NCBI GenBank assembly: GCA_947166105.1
Contig: CAMVCZ010000041.1
Span: forward strand, 1 to 32,482
Source: an uncultured Bacteroidales bacterium
GTDB lineage: Bacteria > Bacteroidota > Bacteroidia > Bacteroidales > F082
Length of the DNA: 32,482 nt
Reading direction: 5' to 3'
Part shown: in pieces, positions 24,240 to 32,481 of the stretch
Layout of the letters: the number at the start of each line of letters is the position of its first letter
Numbering within the stretch: position 1 is the stretch's first letter
Notes under the pieces: generated by a model
Database searches by the model: none
What the model was told of the DNA's origin: nothing
The model's input: the letters and a program-made list of their open reading frames with translations, nothing else
Translations under genes and position numbers: made by a program

Positions 24240-24953
24240 ATGCAAAAAATCAAACACTTAATCAAAGAAGACCTCAAAGGCTGGAAGCCTTTCGACATCA
24301 TCTGGTTAGTGCTGGTGAGCGTCATTATCACGGTGATGTCCATCCTGTTCAAATACGACAAAGCCAACGACCAATTCTATTGGATTCACATCGTGGCGGC
24401 GGCTTGCGGCATCATCAACGTGGTTTTGGGCGGCAAGGGCAAACTGTCCAATTACCTCTTCGGCTTCATCCATTGCTGCCTGATGATTTACATTACACTG
24501 ATTTCCAGACTTTATGCCGACTTTGGCGTGACCGTCTACAACTTCGTCATGCAGTTTGTGGGCTTCTTCACTTGGGCGAAAAACATGAACCACGAAACCC
24601 ACGAAGTGATGAAAATCCATGCCAGCAACAAAACACGACTCATCAGCCTCGCCGTAATCGTAGTAGGCACCATCGGCTTCGGCCTGTTGATGAAGTATTT
24701 CACCAACGACATCGCGCCTTTTGCAGATTCGGCCAAAGCCGTGATGCAAGTGGTGGCTATGATTCTGATGGTCAAGATGTTCAGCGAGCAGTGGTGGCTT
24801 TGGATTGCCATCAACTGCGTCAGCATCTTTATGTACATCAAAGCAGGCAACTTCCCTATTACAATGATGTATGTGGTTTATCTCATCAATTCCATCATCA
24901 TGTGCGTGCGCTGGGAGAAGGAAGCCACTGCCAATGACAAATTACTGAAATGA
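24240..24953 (+). CDS. pnuC: PnuC-family vitamin/nucleoside transporter
   Basis: 237 residues with about seven membrane helices. The family motif EQWWLWIAINCVSIFMYIKAGNF near the C-terminus and the FFTWAKN segment identify PnuC, a facilitator that imports nicotinamide riboside, which is then trapped by phosphorylation. Paralogues (PnuT, PnuX) carry thiamine or riboflavin; no TPP or FMN riboswitch is visible upstream, so nicotinamide riboside is the default guess. No NadR-like kinase gene is adjacent. The stop overlaps the EamA start (ATGA). Confidence 0.85.
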   Translation: MQKIKHLIKEDLKGWKPFDIIWLVLVSVIITVMSILFKYDKANDQFYWIHIVAAACGIINVVLGGKGKLSNYLFGFIHCCLMIYITLISRLYADFGVTVYNFVMQFVGFFTWAKNMNHETHEVMKIHASNKTRLISLAVIVVGTIGFGLLMKYFTNDIAPFADSAKAVMQVVAMILMVKMFSEQWWLWIAINCVSIFMYIKAGNFPITMMYVVYLINSIIMCVRWEKEATANDKLLK

Positions 24954-25873
24954 AAGACAACCAGCAAAATACAAAACTCATCGGGGCGTTGGCTGTGGCC
25001 CTCTCCGCCATGCTTTGGGGCGTGGACGGCATCCTGCTCACCCCGCAACTCTACAATCTCAACACGGCCTTCGTGGTCTTCGTCATCCACCTCTGCCCCT
25101 TCGCGCTGATGAACGTGTTCTTCTTCAGGGAATACCGTCATCTGAAAACCATGTCGCGCTCCGACTTGGTCTATTTCCTGCTCATCGCCTTGTTTGGCGG
25201 TGCCTTGGGCACTTTGGCCATCGTCAAGTCGCTGTTTTTGTTGCATTTCAACAGCCTGTCTGTTGTGGTTTTGCTCCAGAAACTGCAGCCCGTCTTTGCC
25301 GTCATTTTGGCACGCATCATTCTGAAAGAGCGAATCAAGAGACATTTTGCACTTTGGGCCTGTGTCGCCCTCATTGGTGGCTATTTCCTCACCTTCGGGT
25401 GGTCGCTCCCAGATTTCAGCACCGAGGGCATCACCACGGTTTATGCGGCATTGCTGTCGTTGTTGGCGGCTTTCTCCTTCGGTAGTTCGACGGTGTTTTC
25501 CAAGAAGATTTTGGGCAACTATTCCTTCGTCAGTTCCACCTTCTTCCGATATGGCTTCACCACGCTCATCATGCTCGTCATCGTGCTTTTTGCAGGCCAT
25601 ATCGGCGATTTCTCGCAAGTCACGCCGCGCAATTGGTTCTTCATTGCCCTCATCGGCCTGACCACGGGTTCGGGAGCCATCTTCCTGTATTACTACGGTT
25701 TGCGCCATGTGAAAGCCTCGTTGTCCACCTTCCTCGAACTGATGTATCCCATCACCGCAGTGGTGTTGGACTATTTCGTCAACGGGACAAAGTATTCCCC
25801 CGTGCAGTGGATTGCCGCTTTTGTGATGTTGTTCGCGATTGTAATGTTGAATGTGGACAGGAAATCAAAATAA
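24950..25873 (+). CDS. EamA/DMT-superfamily transporter
   Basis: 307 residues with about ten transmembrane helices arranged as two EamA repeats. The first begins LIGALAVALSAMLWGVDGILL and ends around VVLLQKLQPVFAVILARIILKERI; the second ends with ASLSTFLELMYPITAVVLDYFVNGTKYSPVQWIAAFVML. The pattern of Pro in the ninth helix and a charged loop before the tenth is typical of drug/metabolite exporters. The substrate cannot be inferred. Translationally coupled to pnuC through an ATGA overlap, so export or import of a related metabolite is possible. Confidence 0.9.
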   Translation: MKDNQQNTKLIGALAVALSAMLWGVDGILLTPQLYNLNTAFVVFVIHLCPFALMNVFFFREYRHLKTMSRSDLVYFLLIALFGGALGTLAIVKSLFLLHFNSLSVVVLLQKLQPVFAVILARIILKERIKRHFALWACVALIGGYFLTFGWSLPDFSTEGITTVYAALLSLLAAFSFGSSTVFSKKILGNYSFVSSTFFRYGFTTLIMLVIVLFAGHIGDFSQVTPRNWFFIALIGLTTGSGAIFLYYYGLRHVKASLSTFLELMYPITAVVLDYFVNGTKYSPVQWIAAFVMLFAIVMLNVDRKSK

Positions 25874-25879
25874 TTTGCA

Positions 25880-25887
25880 TACCTTTG
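25880..25887 (+). promoter_or_regulatory. -7 box for the DUF2007 gene
   Basis: TACCTTTG, 24 bp upstream of the ATG at 25912, showing that this small gene can be transcribed separately from pnuC-eamA. No clear -33 TTG. Confidence 0.55.
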
Positions 25888-25911
25888 CAGCATCACCAAA
25901 AAACTAACATC

Positions 25912-26154
25912 ATGGAAAACGAAATCAAGAGAGTTTATTCCGGCTCGGTAATCAATGCGGAATACATCGGCAGCGTGCTTGACAATAACGGCATCCAGTT
26001 CCTCATCCGCAACTTCCAGGAAGAGAGCCTCGTGGCAGGCTGGGCGGCAGGCACCATCCAAGGCGATGCCTCGGTTTATGTCTTCGACAAGGACTACGAC
26101 AAAGCCATGCTGCTTTTGGATGAGATTAATGTCGGGGAAATGGAGGGGGAGTAA
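25912..26154 (+). CDS. DUF2007-family small protein
   Basis: 80 residues: IKRVYSGSVINAEYIGSVLDNNGIQFLIRN, then QGDASVYVFDKDYDKAMLLLDEI. The beta-alpha-beta pattern with a start like x-x-V-Y-S-G-x-x-x-E-A is that of DUF2007, annotated as putative signal-transducing proteins related to the PII fold; no function is established. The longer frame from 25633 lies inside the EamA gene in another frame and is not the start. Downstream lies the regulatory region of the toxin-antitoxin locus. Confidence 0.8.
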   Translation: MENEIKRVYSGSVINAEYIGSVLDNNGIQFLIRNFQEESLVAGWAAGTIQGDASVYVFDKDYDKAMLLLDEINVGEMEGE

Positions 26155-26222
26155 AGGCTCTATACTTAATAGGTCATTCCAGCTAACTCAAAATGTCGGC
26201 AAGGATGGAAAAAGGTTAATGC

Positions 26223-26283
26223 ACTAACCGATTTTTAATGTTTTTCGGTTAGTATGACAACCGTTTTATGGAAAGAAGCGGTT
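26223..26283. promoter_or_regulatory. Paired inverted repeats upstream of the toxin-antitoxin locus
   Basis: ACTAACCGA (26223-26231) and TCGGTTAGT (26245-26253) form a perfect 9-bp inverted repeat. A second pair, AACCG (26259-26263) and CGGTT (26279-26283), repeats the core. MqsA-type antitoxins recognise AACCT-spacer-AGGTT palindromes, so these may be operator sites for the antitoxin. The first pair could also fold as a hairpin behind the DUF2007 gene. The 26155-26384 gap holds no gene that I can see. Confidence 0.45.
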
Positions 26284-26355
26284 GGTTAGCAAACGAAACT
26301 CCCACTAAAAAGTGCGGTTTTTGAAAATATTTACACTTTATAATCAAACTTTGTG

Positions 26356-26363
26356 TATATTTG
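26356..26363 (+). promoter_or_regulatory. -7 box for the toxin-antitoxin locus
   Basis: TATATTTG, 21 bp upstream of the ATG at 26385. It is preceded by the AACCG/CGGTT repeats about 70-130 bp upstream. Confidence 0.55.
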
Positions 26364-26384
26364 CGCCGTGATAGCAGATAGATT

Positions 26385-26581
26385 ATGATTAAGACAAAAC
26401 AAGAAATAGAGGCATTTCTCGGTCAGTTTGGCATCAAGTTCGATGTTTGGGGCATCTTCTAGTGGACAGAGACAAGAACGAAGAAGCCTTGAAAGCATTA
26501 GGTATTACCCCTAAAGCCAGAGATGAGGTTGTTCGCCAACTGCAACCCGACGACTATGATGCATATAAAAAGGAGGAATAA
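26385..26581 (+). pseudogene. MqsR-like toxin remnant, frameshifted and short
   Basis: The ATG at 26385 opens 25 codons (MIKTKQEIEAFLGQFGIKFD then VWGIF) ending at TAG 26460-26462. The next frame (-1) continues without a stop as VDRDKNEEALKALGITPKAR and on to QLQPDDYDAYKKEE, ending at TAA 26579-26581. Joined, the two parts resemble the N-terminal half of Bacteroidota MqsR-type mRNA interferases (pattern E-x-F-L ... G-I-x-F-x-D-D-R-x-K-N ... L-x-I-T-P ... D-Y), as I recall them. The family usually has about 100 residues with a C-terminal beta sheet, missing here. It is therefore probably a dead toxin. The end carries the antitoxin's ribosome-binding site (AAGGAGGA). Confidence 0.55.
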
Positions 26582-26582
26582 C

Positions 26583-27578
26583 ATGGAAAAGTACGTCGAC
26601 ATCAAAAGCCCTTTCACTGGCGGGAAAGTAAAAGAAGTGAGCACCGTGGAAGTACATGAATTCAGGAAAGAGCAGTTTTCGGTTCTTGTACGCTATTATC
26701 TCTGCGAAGACACCGGCGAGCGGTTTACGACAACCGAACAAGACGAACTTTTGTTCAACGAACTCTATTCCCAATATCGCGTGAACCATGGCATCCCGTT
26801 CCCGGAGGAAATCAAAGGAATCCGTCTGCATTATGGCCTTAATTACCAGCAAATCACTAAGATTCTCGGTTTTGGAGTCAACCAATATGCGCAATACGAA
26901 AAAGGCCAAATGCCTTCGGAATCCAACGGCAAGCTGCTTTCGGCGGCCATGAACCGCCAGTTTATGCTTCATCTATTGGAAGACAGCCGAGCCGAATTCG
27001 ACGAAGCCGAATATCATAAGGTGCATCAATCTATTTTGGTCTCGGAAGCAAAGCCCGAAAACGAGGTGCAAAAAAGGCTCATCTATCGCGACATCCGCCG
27101 CTCCATCTATAATGGCTTTGGGCAACTGAACATAGAAAAAGTATCCGAGATGGTCAAATTCTTCATTTGCAAAGAAGGTGGTCTGTTTCCCACAAAACTC
27201 AACAAAGAGTTGTTTTATGCCGATTTCTTGCACTACAAGTTGCACGGACAATCCATCAGTGGGCTACAGTACCAAGCCATCCAATATGGCCCTGTTCCCG
27301 TCCATTACGACACGGTTTACGACAACATTGAAGGCATCAGCAAAGAGATTGTGGTGGCACACGACATGGAAAGCACCAAATTGAGATGTGATTCGTGTAA
27401 CACTAACGTTTTCAGCGAACAAGAATTGAAAACGCTTGGCGATGTGTTGGCAAAGATCAAGCCCATGAACACACAAGAGGTGATAGAAAGAAGCCATGAA
27501 GAAGACGCTTGGAAAAACTACCGCAAGGGTAACCAGATTATTCCTTATTCTGAAGCGTTTTCGTTGAGGCTGGTGTAA
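26583..27578 (+). CDS. MqsA-like HTH plus Panacea (SocA/DUF4065) antitoxin
   Basis: 331 residues from the ATG at 26583, preceded by AAAGGAGGA; an upstream start at 26523 lies inside the toxin remnant. Residues 1-70 resemble the MqsA/YgiT zinc domain, but the expected cysteines are mostly replaced (SPFTGG, CEDTGERF), so zinc is probably not bound. Residues 75-130 form an HTH (IRLHYGLNYQQITKILGFGVNQYAQYEKGQMPS). The C-terminal 150 residues are a Panacea domain (VSEMVKFFICKEGG, LYQ-like GLQYQAIQYGPVPVHYDTVYD). Panacea proteins neutralise many unrelated toxins. The gene is intact although its toxin looks broken. Confidence 0.82.
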   Translation: MEKYVDIKSPFTGGKVKEVSTVEVHEFRKEQFSVLVRYYLCEDTGERFTTTEQDELLFNELYSQYRVNHGIPFPEEIKGIRLHYGLNYQQITKILGFGVNQYAQYEKGQMPSESNGKLLSAAMNRQFMLHLLEDSRAEFDEAEYHKVHQSILVSEAKPENEVQKRLIYRDIRRSIYNGFGQLNIEKVSEMVKFFICKEGGLFPTKLNKELFYADFLHYKLHGQSISGLQYQAIQYGPVPVHYDTVYDNIEGISKEIVVAHDMESTKLRCDSCNTNVFSEQELKTLGDVLAKIKPMNTQEVIERSHEEDAWKNYRKGNQIIPYSEAFSLRLV

Positions 27579-27604
27579 TCATTTGCCAATTATTAGACAC
27601 AAAA

Positions 27605-27640
27605 AAAAGCCAAGAAGCACTCACGCACTCCTTGGCTTTT
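27605..27640. terminator. Bidirectional intrinsic terminator between the antitoxin gene and clpB
   Basis: AAAAGCCAAG (27605-27614) pairs perfectly with CTTGGCTTTT (27631-27640) around a 16-nt loop. An A-run precedes and a T-run ends the stem, so it can end transcription in both directions, serving the antitoxin gene (+) and clpB (-). Confidence 0.85.
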
Positions 27641-27658
27641 CATTTGCTTTGCAAAAGC

Positions 27659-30247
27659 TTAATTCCTGAAAATCAAGCCATCGCCGCTCACGTCGACGAT
27701 GATGGTCTTTGTCTTGTCGACGCTGTCGGCAAGGATCATCTTCGAGAGCGAGTTGAGCAACTCACGCTGCATCATTCGCTTCACGGGACGCGCACCGTAC
27801 TGCGGGTTGTAGCTCTGCTGCGCGATGAAGTCGACGGCAGCATCGGTGATGTCGATGCTGATGTCGTTGGCCTTCAGCATCTTCTGCACGCTGTGGAATT
27901 GCATCCTGACGATGTCGGCAATCTGGTTCTCGTCCAAAGGCTTGAACATGATGATGTCGTCGACACGGTTCAAGAACTCAGGCCGCATGAACTGCTTCAG
28001 CTGCTCCATCACTTCGTTGCGAGTCTTCTCGAAGACTTCCTCGGCGTTGGCGTCGGTCAGGTGGGCGAAGTTGTCCTGGATGATGTTCGCGCCAATGTTG
28101 GAGGTCATAATGACGATGGTGTTCTTGAAATCGACGGTACGGCCTTTGTTGTCGGTCAAGCGGCCATCGTCGAGCACCTGCAAGAGGATGTTGAACACGT
28201 CGGGGTGTGCCTTCTCGATTTCATCCAACAGGATGACGCTGTAAGGCTTACGGCGCACGGCCTCAGTCAGCTGGCCACTCTCTTCGTAGCCCACATATCC
28301 TGGAGGTGCTCCGATGAGTCGCGACACCGTGTGACGCTCCTGATATTCAGACATATCGATACGTACCATCGCGTTTTCGTCGTCGAACAGGAACTCCGCC
28401 AAGGCCTTCGCCAACTCGGTCTTACCCACGCCCGTGGTTCCCATAAAGATGAAGGAACCGATGGGTCGTTTGGCATCCTGCAAGCCCGCACGGCTACGAC
28501 GGATGGCATCGCTGACGGCGGTGATGGCCTCGTCCTGACCCACCACACGCTTGTGCAGTTCGTCCTCAAGGTGCAGGAGCTTCTCGCGCTCGCTCTGCAT
28601 CATCTTATTGACCGGGATGCCCGTCCAACGCGACACGATTTCGGCCACGTCGTCGGAGCCGACTTCCTCATCCACAAGCGGATGGTCGCCTTGCGCTTCA
28701 AGCAGGTCGGCCTTGGCCTTTTCGATGGCGGCCTCCGCCTCGCGAATCTTGCCGTAACGCAACTCTGCCACACGGCCATAGTCGCCGTCGCGCTCGGCCA
28801 CCTCGGCTTGGTGCTTGTAGGTCTCGATGTTATTCTTCTCTTTCTGAATGAGTTCCACATAATGCCGCTCGGTTTCCCACTTGGCTTTGATGGCGGTGCG
28901 CTTGTCGTTGAGTTCGGCCAGCTCCTTCCCTATCTCCTCCACCTTCTTGGTGTCGTTTTCGCGCTTGATGGCCTCACGCTCGATTTCCAACTGACGGATG
29001 GCGCGTTCCACGTCCTCAAGTTCCTCGGGCACCGAGTCGATTTGCAGACGCAGACGCGAGGCGGCCTCGTCGATCAGGTCGATGGCCTTGTCGGGCAGGA
29101 AACGGTCGCTGATGTAACGCACCGAGAGTTGCACGGCGGCGATGATGGCCTCGTCCAAGATACGGATGTGGTGGTGGGTTTCGTAACGCTCCTTCAAACC
29201 ACGGAGGATGCTGATGGCCGAAGCCTCGTCAGGCTCATCCACCATCACCTTCTGGAAACGACGCTCCAATGCCTTGTCCTTCTCGAAATATTGTTGGTAT
29301 TCCTTCAAGGTGGTGGCACCGATGGCACGCAACTCGCCACGGCTCAGGGCCGGCTTCAGGATGTTGGCCGCGTCCATTGCGCCTTCGCCGCCTCCCGCAC
29401 CGACCAAAGTGTGGATCTCATCGATGAACAGGATGACTTCGCCGTCGCTGTCCACGACTTCCTTGACGACGTTCTTCAGACGTTCCTCAAACTCGCCCTT
29501 GTATTTCGCGCCTGCGAGCAAGGCACCCATATCCAACGAGAACACGGTCTTGCTCTTCAGGTTTTCCGGCACGTCGCGATTGACGATACGCTGAGCCAAG
29601 CCTTCCACGATGGCGGTCTTACCCACGCCCGGCTCACCTATTAATATTGGGTTGTTCTTGGTGCGTCGGCTCAAGATTTGCAGCACACGACGGATTTCCT
29701 CGTCACGGCCAATCACGGGGTCGAGTTTGCCCTGTTGGGCGAGTTCGTTCAGGTTCTTGGCGAAACGGTTCAGGCTGTCGTAGTTCTGCTCGGCATCCTG
29801 CGAGTCCACCTTCTTGCCCTTACGGAACTGCTTGATGGCGGTTTCGAGGTCGTTCTTGTTCACGCCTTGTTCCTTCATCATCTGCGAGGCAAGGCTGTTG
29901 CTCTCGAAGATGGCCAACAGCAAATGCTCAATCGAGACGTATTCGTCGCCCATCTTCTTGGCTTGGGTCAGGGCGTCGTTGAAGATGCGGCTGACCTCCG
30001 AGGAATAATACAACTCCGTGCCGCTGCTGCGCGGTTGCGAGTTGATGGCTTGGTCGAGGGCATCGTTGAGCCGTGCCACATTGACGCCCAACTTTTTCAT
30101 CAGGTTGGGCACCAAGTAATCGTCGGCGAGCAACGCGCCCTTCAGCAGGTGGATGGCCTCAACGGTCTGGCTCTGATGGCTTTGCGCTATCTCTTGGGCC
30201 TTCCCGATGGCTTCCTGCGCTTTGATTGTGAATTGGTTGATGTTCAT
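27659..30247 (-). CDS. clpB: ATP-dependent disaggregase ClpB
   Basis: 862 residues, normal for ClpB. Order: N-terminal Clp_N repeats (1-150), first AAA module with GEPGVGKT (204-211) and [12 protein letters not shown], the long coiled-coil middle domain (about 400-520, rich in Glu/Lys/Arg), and second AAA module with [16 protein letters not shown] (about 600) and [16 protein letters not shown]. With DnaK it pulls proteins out of aggregates after heat stress. The start at 30247 ([17 protein letters not shown]) has AAAGGAAA just upstream; the extension to 30304 is unlike the family. No TAnnTTTG box was found upstream, which might reflect a different sigma factor. It ends at the shared terminator. 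Confidence 0.97.
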   Translation of the reverse strand: MNINQFTIKAQEAIGKAQEIAQSHQSQTVEAIHLLKGALLADDYLVPNLMKKLGVNVARLNDALDQAINSQPRSSGTELYYSSEVSRIFNDALTQAKKMGDEYVSIEHLLLAIFESNSLASQMMKEQGVNKNDLETAIKQFRKGKKVDSQDAEQNYDSLNRFAKNLNELAQQGKLDPVIGRDEEIRRVLQILSRRTKNNPILIGEPGVGKTAIVEGLAQRIVNRDVPENLKSKTVFSLDMGALLAGAKYKGEFEERLKNVVKEVVDSDGEVILFIDEIHTLVGAGGGEGAMDAANILKPALSRGELRAIGATTLKEYQQYFEKDKALERRFQKVMVDEPDEASAISILRGLKERYETHHHIRILDEAIIAAVQLSVRYISDRFLPDKAIDLIDEAASRLRLQIDSVPEELEDVERAIRQLEIEREAIKRENDTKKVEEIGKELAELNDKRTAIKAKWETERHYVELIQKEKNNIETYKHQAEVAERDGDYGRVAELRYGKIREAEAAIEKAKADLLEAQGDHPLVDEEVGSDDVAEIVSRWTGIPVNKMMQSEREKLLHLEDELHKRVVGQDEAITAVSDAIRRSRAGLQDAKRPIGSFIFMGTTGVGKTELAKALAEFLFDDENAMVRIDMSEYQERHTVSRLIGAPPGYVGYEESGQLTEAVRRKPYSVILLDEIEKAHPDVFNILLQVLDDGRLTDNKGRTVDFKNTIVIMTSNIGANIIQDNFAHLTDANAEEVFEKTRNEVMEQLKQFMRPEFLNRVDDIIMFKPLDENQIADIVRMQFHSVQKMLKANDISIDITDAAVDFIAQQSYNPQYGARPVKRMMQRELLNSLSKMILADSVDKTKTIIVDVSGDGLIFRN

Positions 30248-30379
30248 GGTTTGTTTTCCTTTCTGTTTTTTCGGCGGAGAGGACATCAAATATTCAGCCA
30301 ACACGAACAGTCGACAATGCCCGTTTTTCTTAAAACACGAATTATCAGCAATTTACCACGAATTTTCATTAATTTGATA

Positions 30380-30433
30380 TGACAAATTGACGCATAATCA
30401 ATGGGTTATGGGTTTGTTTTGTGACAAAGTGAC
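30380..30433. repeat. Direct repeat TGACAAA(T/G)TGAC upstream of clpB
   Basis: TGACAAATTGAC at 30380-30391 and TGACAAAGTGAC at 30422-30433 match in 11 of 12 positions and start 42 bp apart, four helical turns. They lie 133-186 bp upstream of clpB in a 287-bp gap (30248-30534) with no gene visible. They could be binding sites for a stress regulator; this is an inference from spacing alone. Confidence 0.35.
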
Positions 30434-30534
30434 AGAAAATTATTGGGGATAATTAGCCATCCATCGTGATATGAAAGGCTGAAACTTGCGTATCGGGAGG
30501 TAAGGTTGTGCAGTATCGCCATTAAAAAACACCT

Positions 30535-31524
30535 TTATTTTTCAATTTTAATTATAGGCGGTTTTGTCCCATAAACAAGATATGGGATGGGTGTCAGCTT
30601 TTTCTTATAATCGTCTTTCAGAGCGGCATCTGCAATCTTCGTGTCAATCATTAGGTCAACAGCCTTTTTCAATTCCTTATATGGCAAACTGCCGCTATCA
30701 GCATTGATTGTAATGCCTTTGAGAATATCAATCCAACTAATGTCTTTTAATATCATCACCTCACCTCGGTTTACAACAATTTGCCTTTTAGTTGCATCTG
30801 ATATCTCAATGGTTTTTTCTTTTGCTTTTTCTGCTCCATCTACAATATCCTGATTTTTGATAATAAAGAAACGTGTCTCTTTTTCATGTTCAAAATCTTT
30901 CCTTTTCAACAACAGCAAGTTGAGATAATTATCGACGCAAAAAGGCTTACCTTTATGTGCAATAAACTCATCATAGAATTTATTATTCGTTACGACTTTA
31001 CTTTTGGGGTTGGTTCGTGTTCTCTGACCGATACTTTCAATGATATACTTTGATGCATATTGAACCGTCCCTTCATAGATGGAATCATTATCCTTTAAGG
31101 ATTTTAAAATGGCATAACGGAGCTGGAACCTATCAAGTTCAAACTGGACACAAATATTATCCTCCCCTGAATAAATCCGCCATGCAGGTTCATCATATTT
31201 TTGGTTCGTTGCACAGGTGGCAAATACTCTTGGATGATCTTTATAGTTTGTCGAAACCTCAGAATAATCAGCTTCGTAATACAAGCTTTCGTAAGCATCA
31301 TTCCATCTTGACGGCTCAACAAAAGCCATCGTTTCGTTTTCCAGACATTTGATTGCTGTTTCTATCGGGAAATACTTATAGTAAGAAACACCTGTCGCAA
31401 AATTTCCTATTTCTCTGTATTCTTTCGAATGACTAGTTCTTTCGTTCCGAAATGCTTCGTTTTGCTTCTTATCACGAGATTTCGGATCATAATTATACAT
31501 TTCCATAAATTCAATTGTTGCCAT
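30535..31524 (-). CDS. DUF2971-like protein
   Basis: 329 residues from the ATG at 31524; a GTG at 31548 would overlap the HNH gene. Early residues YYKYFPIETAIKCLENETMAFVEPSRWNDAYE, then FATCATNQKYDEPAWRIYSGEDNICVQFELD and later LLKRKDFEHEKETRFFII, match the DUF2971 pattern: a short W-N-D motif, a W-x-x-Y-x-x-x-x-x-G-x-C-I-x-F motif and a K-x-x-x-F-x-x-E-x-E-x-R motif. The biochemical function is unknown; relatives often sit in defence regions. It follows the HNH gene by about 10 bp on the same strand, in AT-rich DNA, and ends 287 bp before clpB. Confidence 0.7.
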   Translation of the reverse strand: MATIEFMEMYNYDPKSRDKKQNEAFRNERTSHSKEYREIGNFATGVSYYKYFPIETAIKCLENETMAFVEPSRWNDAYESLYYEADYSEVSTNYKDHPRVFATCATNQKYDEPAWRIYSGEDNICVQFELDRFQLRYAILKSLKDNDSIYEGTVQYASKYIIESIGQRTRTNPKSKVVTNNKFYDEFIAHKGKPFCVDNYLNLLLLKRKDFEHEKETRFFIIKNQDIVDGAEKAKEKTIEISDATKRQIVVNRGEVMILKDISWIDILKGITINADSGSLPYKELKKAVDLMIDTKIADAALKDDYKKKLTPIPYLVYGTKPPIIKIEK

Positions 31525-31534
31525 AATTTTTTGT

Positions 31535-32481
31535 TTATTGAAAGTCACTATTTGGCAGAATGCCTAACTGTTCCAAAATATCTCTTGTCAGTTTTGACAA
31601 CGGCCTCTTTTCATATTGAGCCGCATTCAAATACTTGCCCCACACAAAATCATCGACTTGTTGCGGTGAGTAGGCTTGATCCTGAAAAGCATCTACGAGA
31701 GCTTGCTTCACAGATGGACTATATGCAATAGTCTTTTCGACAATTTCATTAATATAATCGTCGTGCATTTCATAGAGTCCTTTCAATCCGAATGTATCAA
31801 TATTACACTGTTCGTCTTTTTCCCTCTTTTTCTCATCTGGAGACTCACCCAACTTCCCAAAGCCTATTCTTCCTCCTTTTTTTTGATTAATTATCTCATT
31901 TATGGGCATTCTCTCTCCTTCTTCATTTTGCAACTCAAACTTTCTCTTGAACCCAGAGAAATATGGATTAACTTTAACGGGATTATTCCTTTTTGCATGA
32001 TTACAGGTGTGGCACGAAGGTACAAGGTTGTAGAATGATACAGCCAAAAGTGGATGGCTTGCCTTATCATAAAAATGATCATACTCAGGGGCAACTTTAG
32101 CTTTTTCTCGTCCAGAGTAAAAGTGTAATGTCGGTTGCAATAAGGACAGGTTCTGATATTCAATTCACGAAAAAAGTAATGGGCATTGCTAATGTCATCG
32201 TTTTTGTATTGAGTGAAAGCTTTGTAAAGGCCAATCATAAAAGATTTCATATACTCCGATACATTTTTCTTAGAATAATAATCAAGCCCTTTTTCTTCAG
32301 CTAAAACTATTTTTCTGAAATGCTCTTTAAAATAATTTAGTTCCGCTTTCTGATTGTCATCCGCTTTCTTTTCTTTTTTATCATAATAACTGGCATGTTT
32401 TCTCCCAATTTTATCCTCACGTTCTTCATATAATGTACCCAATAATTGAGACTGCAAATATATTGAATTAATGTGAAACAT
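31535..32481 (-). pseudogene. HNH endonuclease, split by a one-base frameshift (may continue past the window)
   Basis: Two frames make one protein. The first (32481 down to about 32106) ends its family-like part with NIRTCPYCNRHYTFTLDEKK. The second takes over with AKVAPEYDHFYDKASHPLLA, then VSFYNLVPSCHTCNHAKRNN, and runs to 31535. Together they give the HNH/zinc signature C-P-x-C ... D-H-F ... N-L-x-P-S-C-x-x-C-N, like PtuB/TIGR02646-type nucleases of anti-phage systems. The junction is the A5 run at 32102-32106 (minus strand GAGAAAAAGC); six A would restore the frame. The ATG at 32481 may be the start or an internal Met, since the frame is open to the window edge. A partner ATPase gene may lie beyond. 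It could also be a sequencing error. Confidence 0.72.

Noticed and set aside
24158..24240. Riboswitch upstream of pnuC
   Set aside because: The leader after the -7 box is about 30 nt, too short for a TPP or FMN aptamer, and no conserved aptamer sequence was seen.
27632..29644. 670-codon open frame on the plus strand
   Set aside because: It is the antisense shadow of clpB, whose minus-strand frame has unmistakable ClpB motifs throughout.
32102..32106. Programmed -1 frameshifting in the HNH gene
   Set aside because: The local heptamer is G-AAA-AAG rather than A-AAA-AAG, no stimulatory structure was evident, and HNH nucleases of this type are not known to use it; a one-base loss is simpler.
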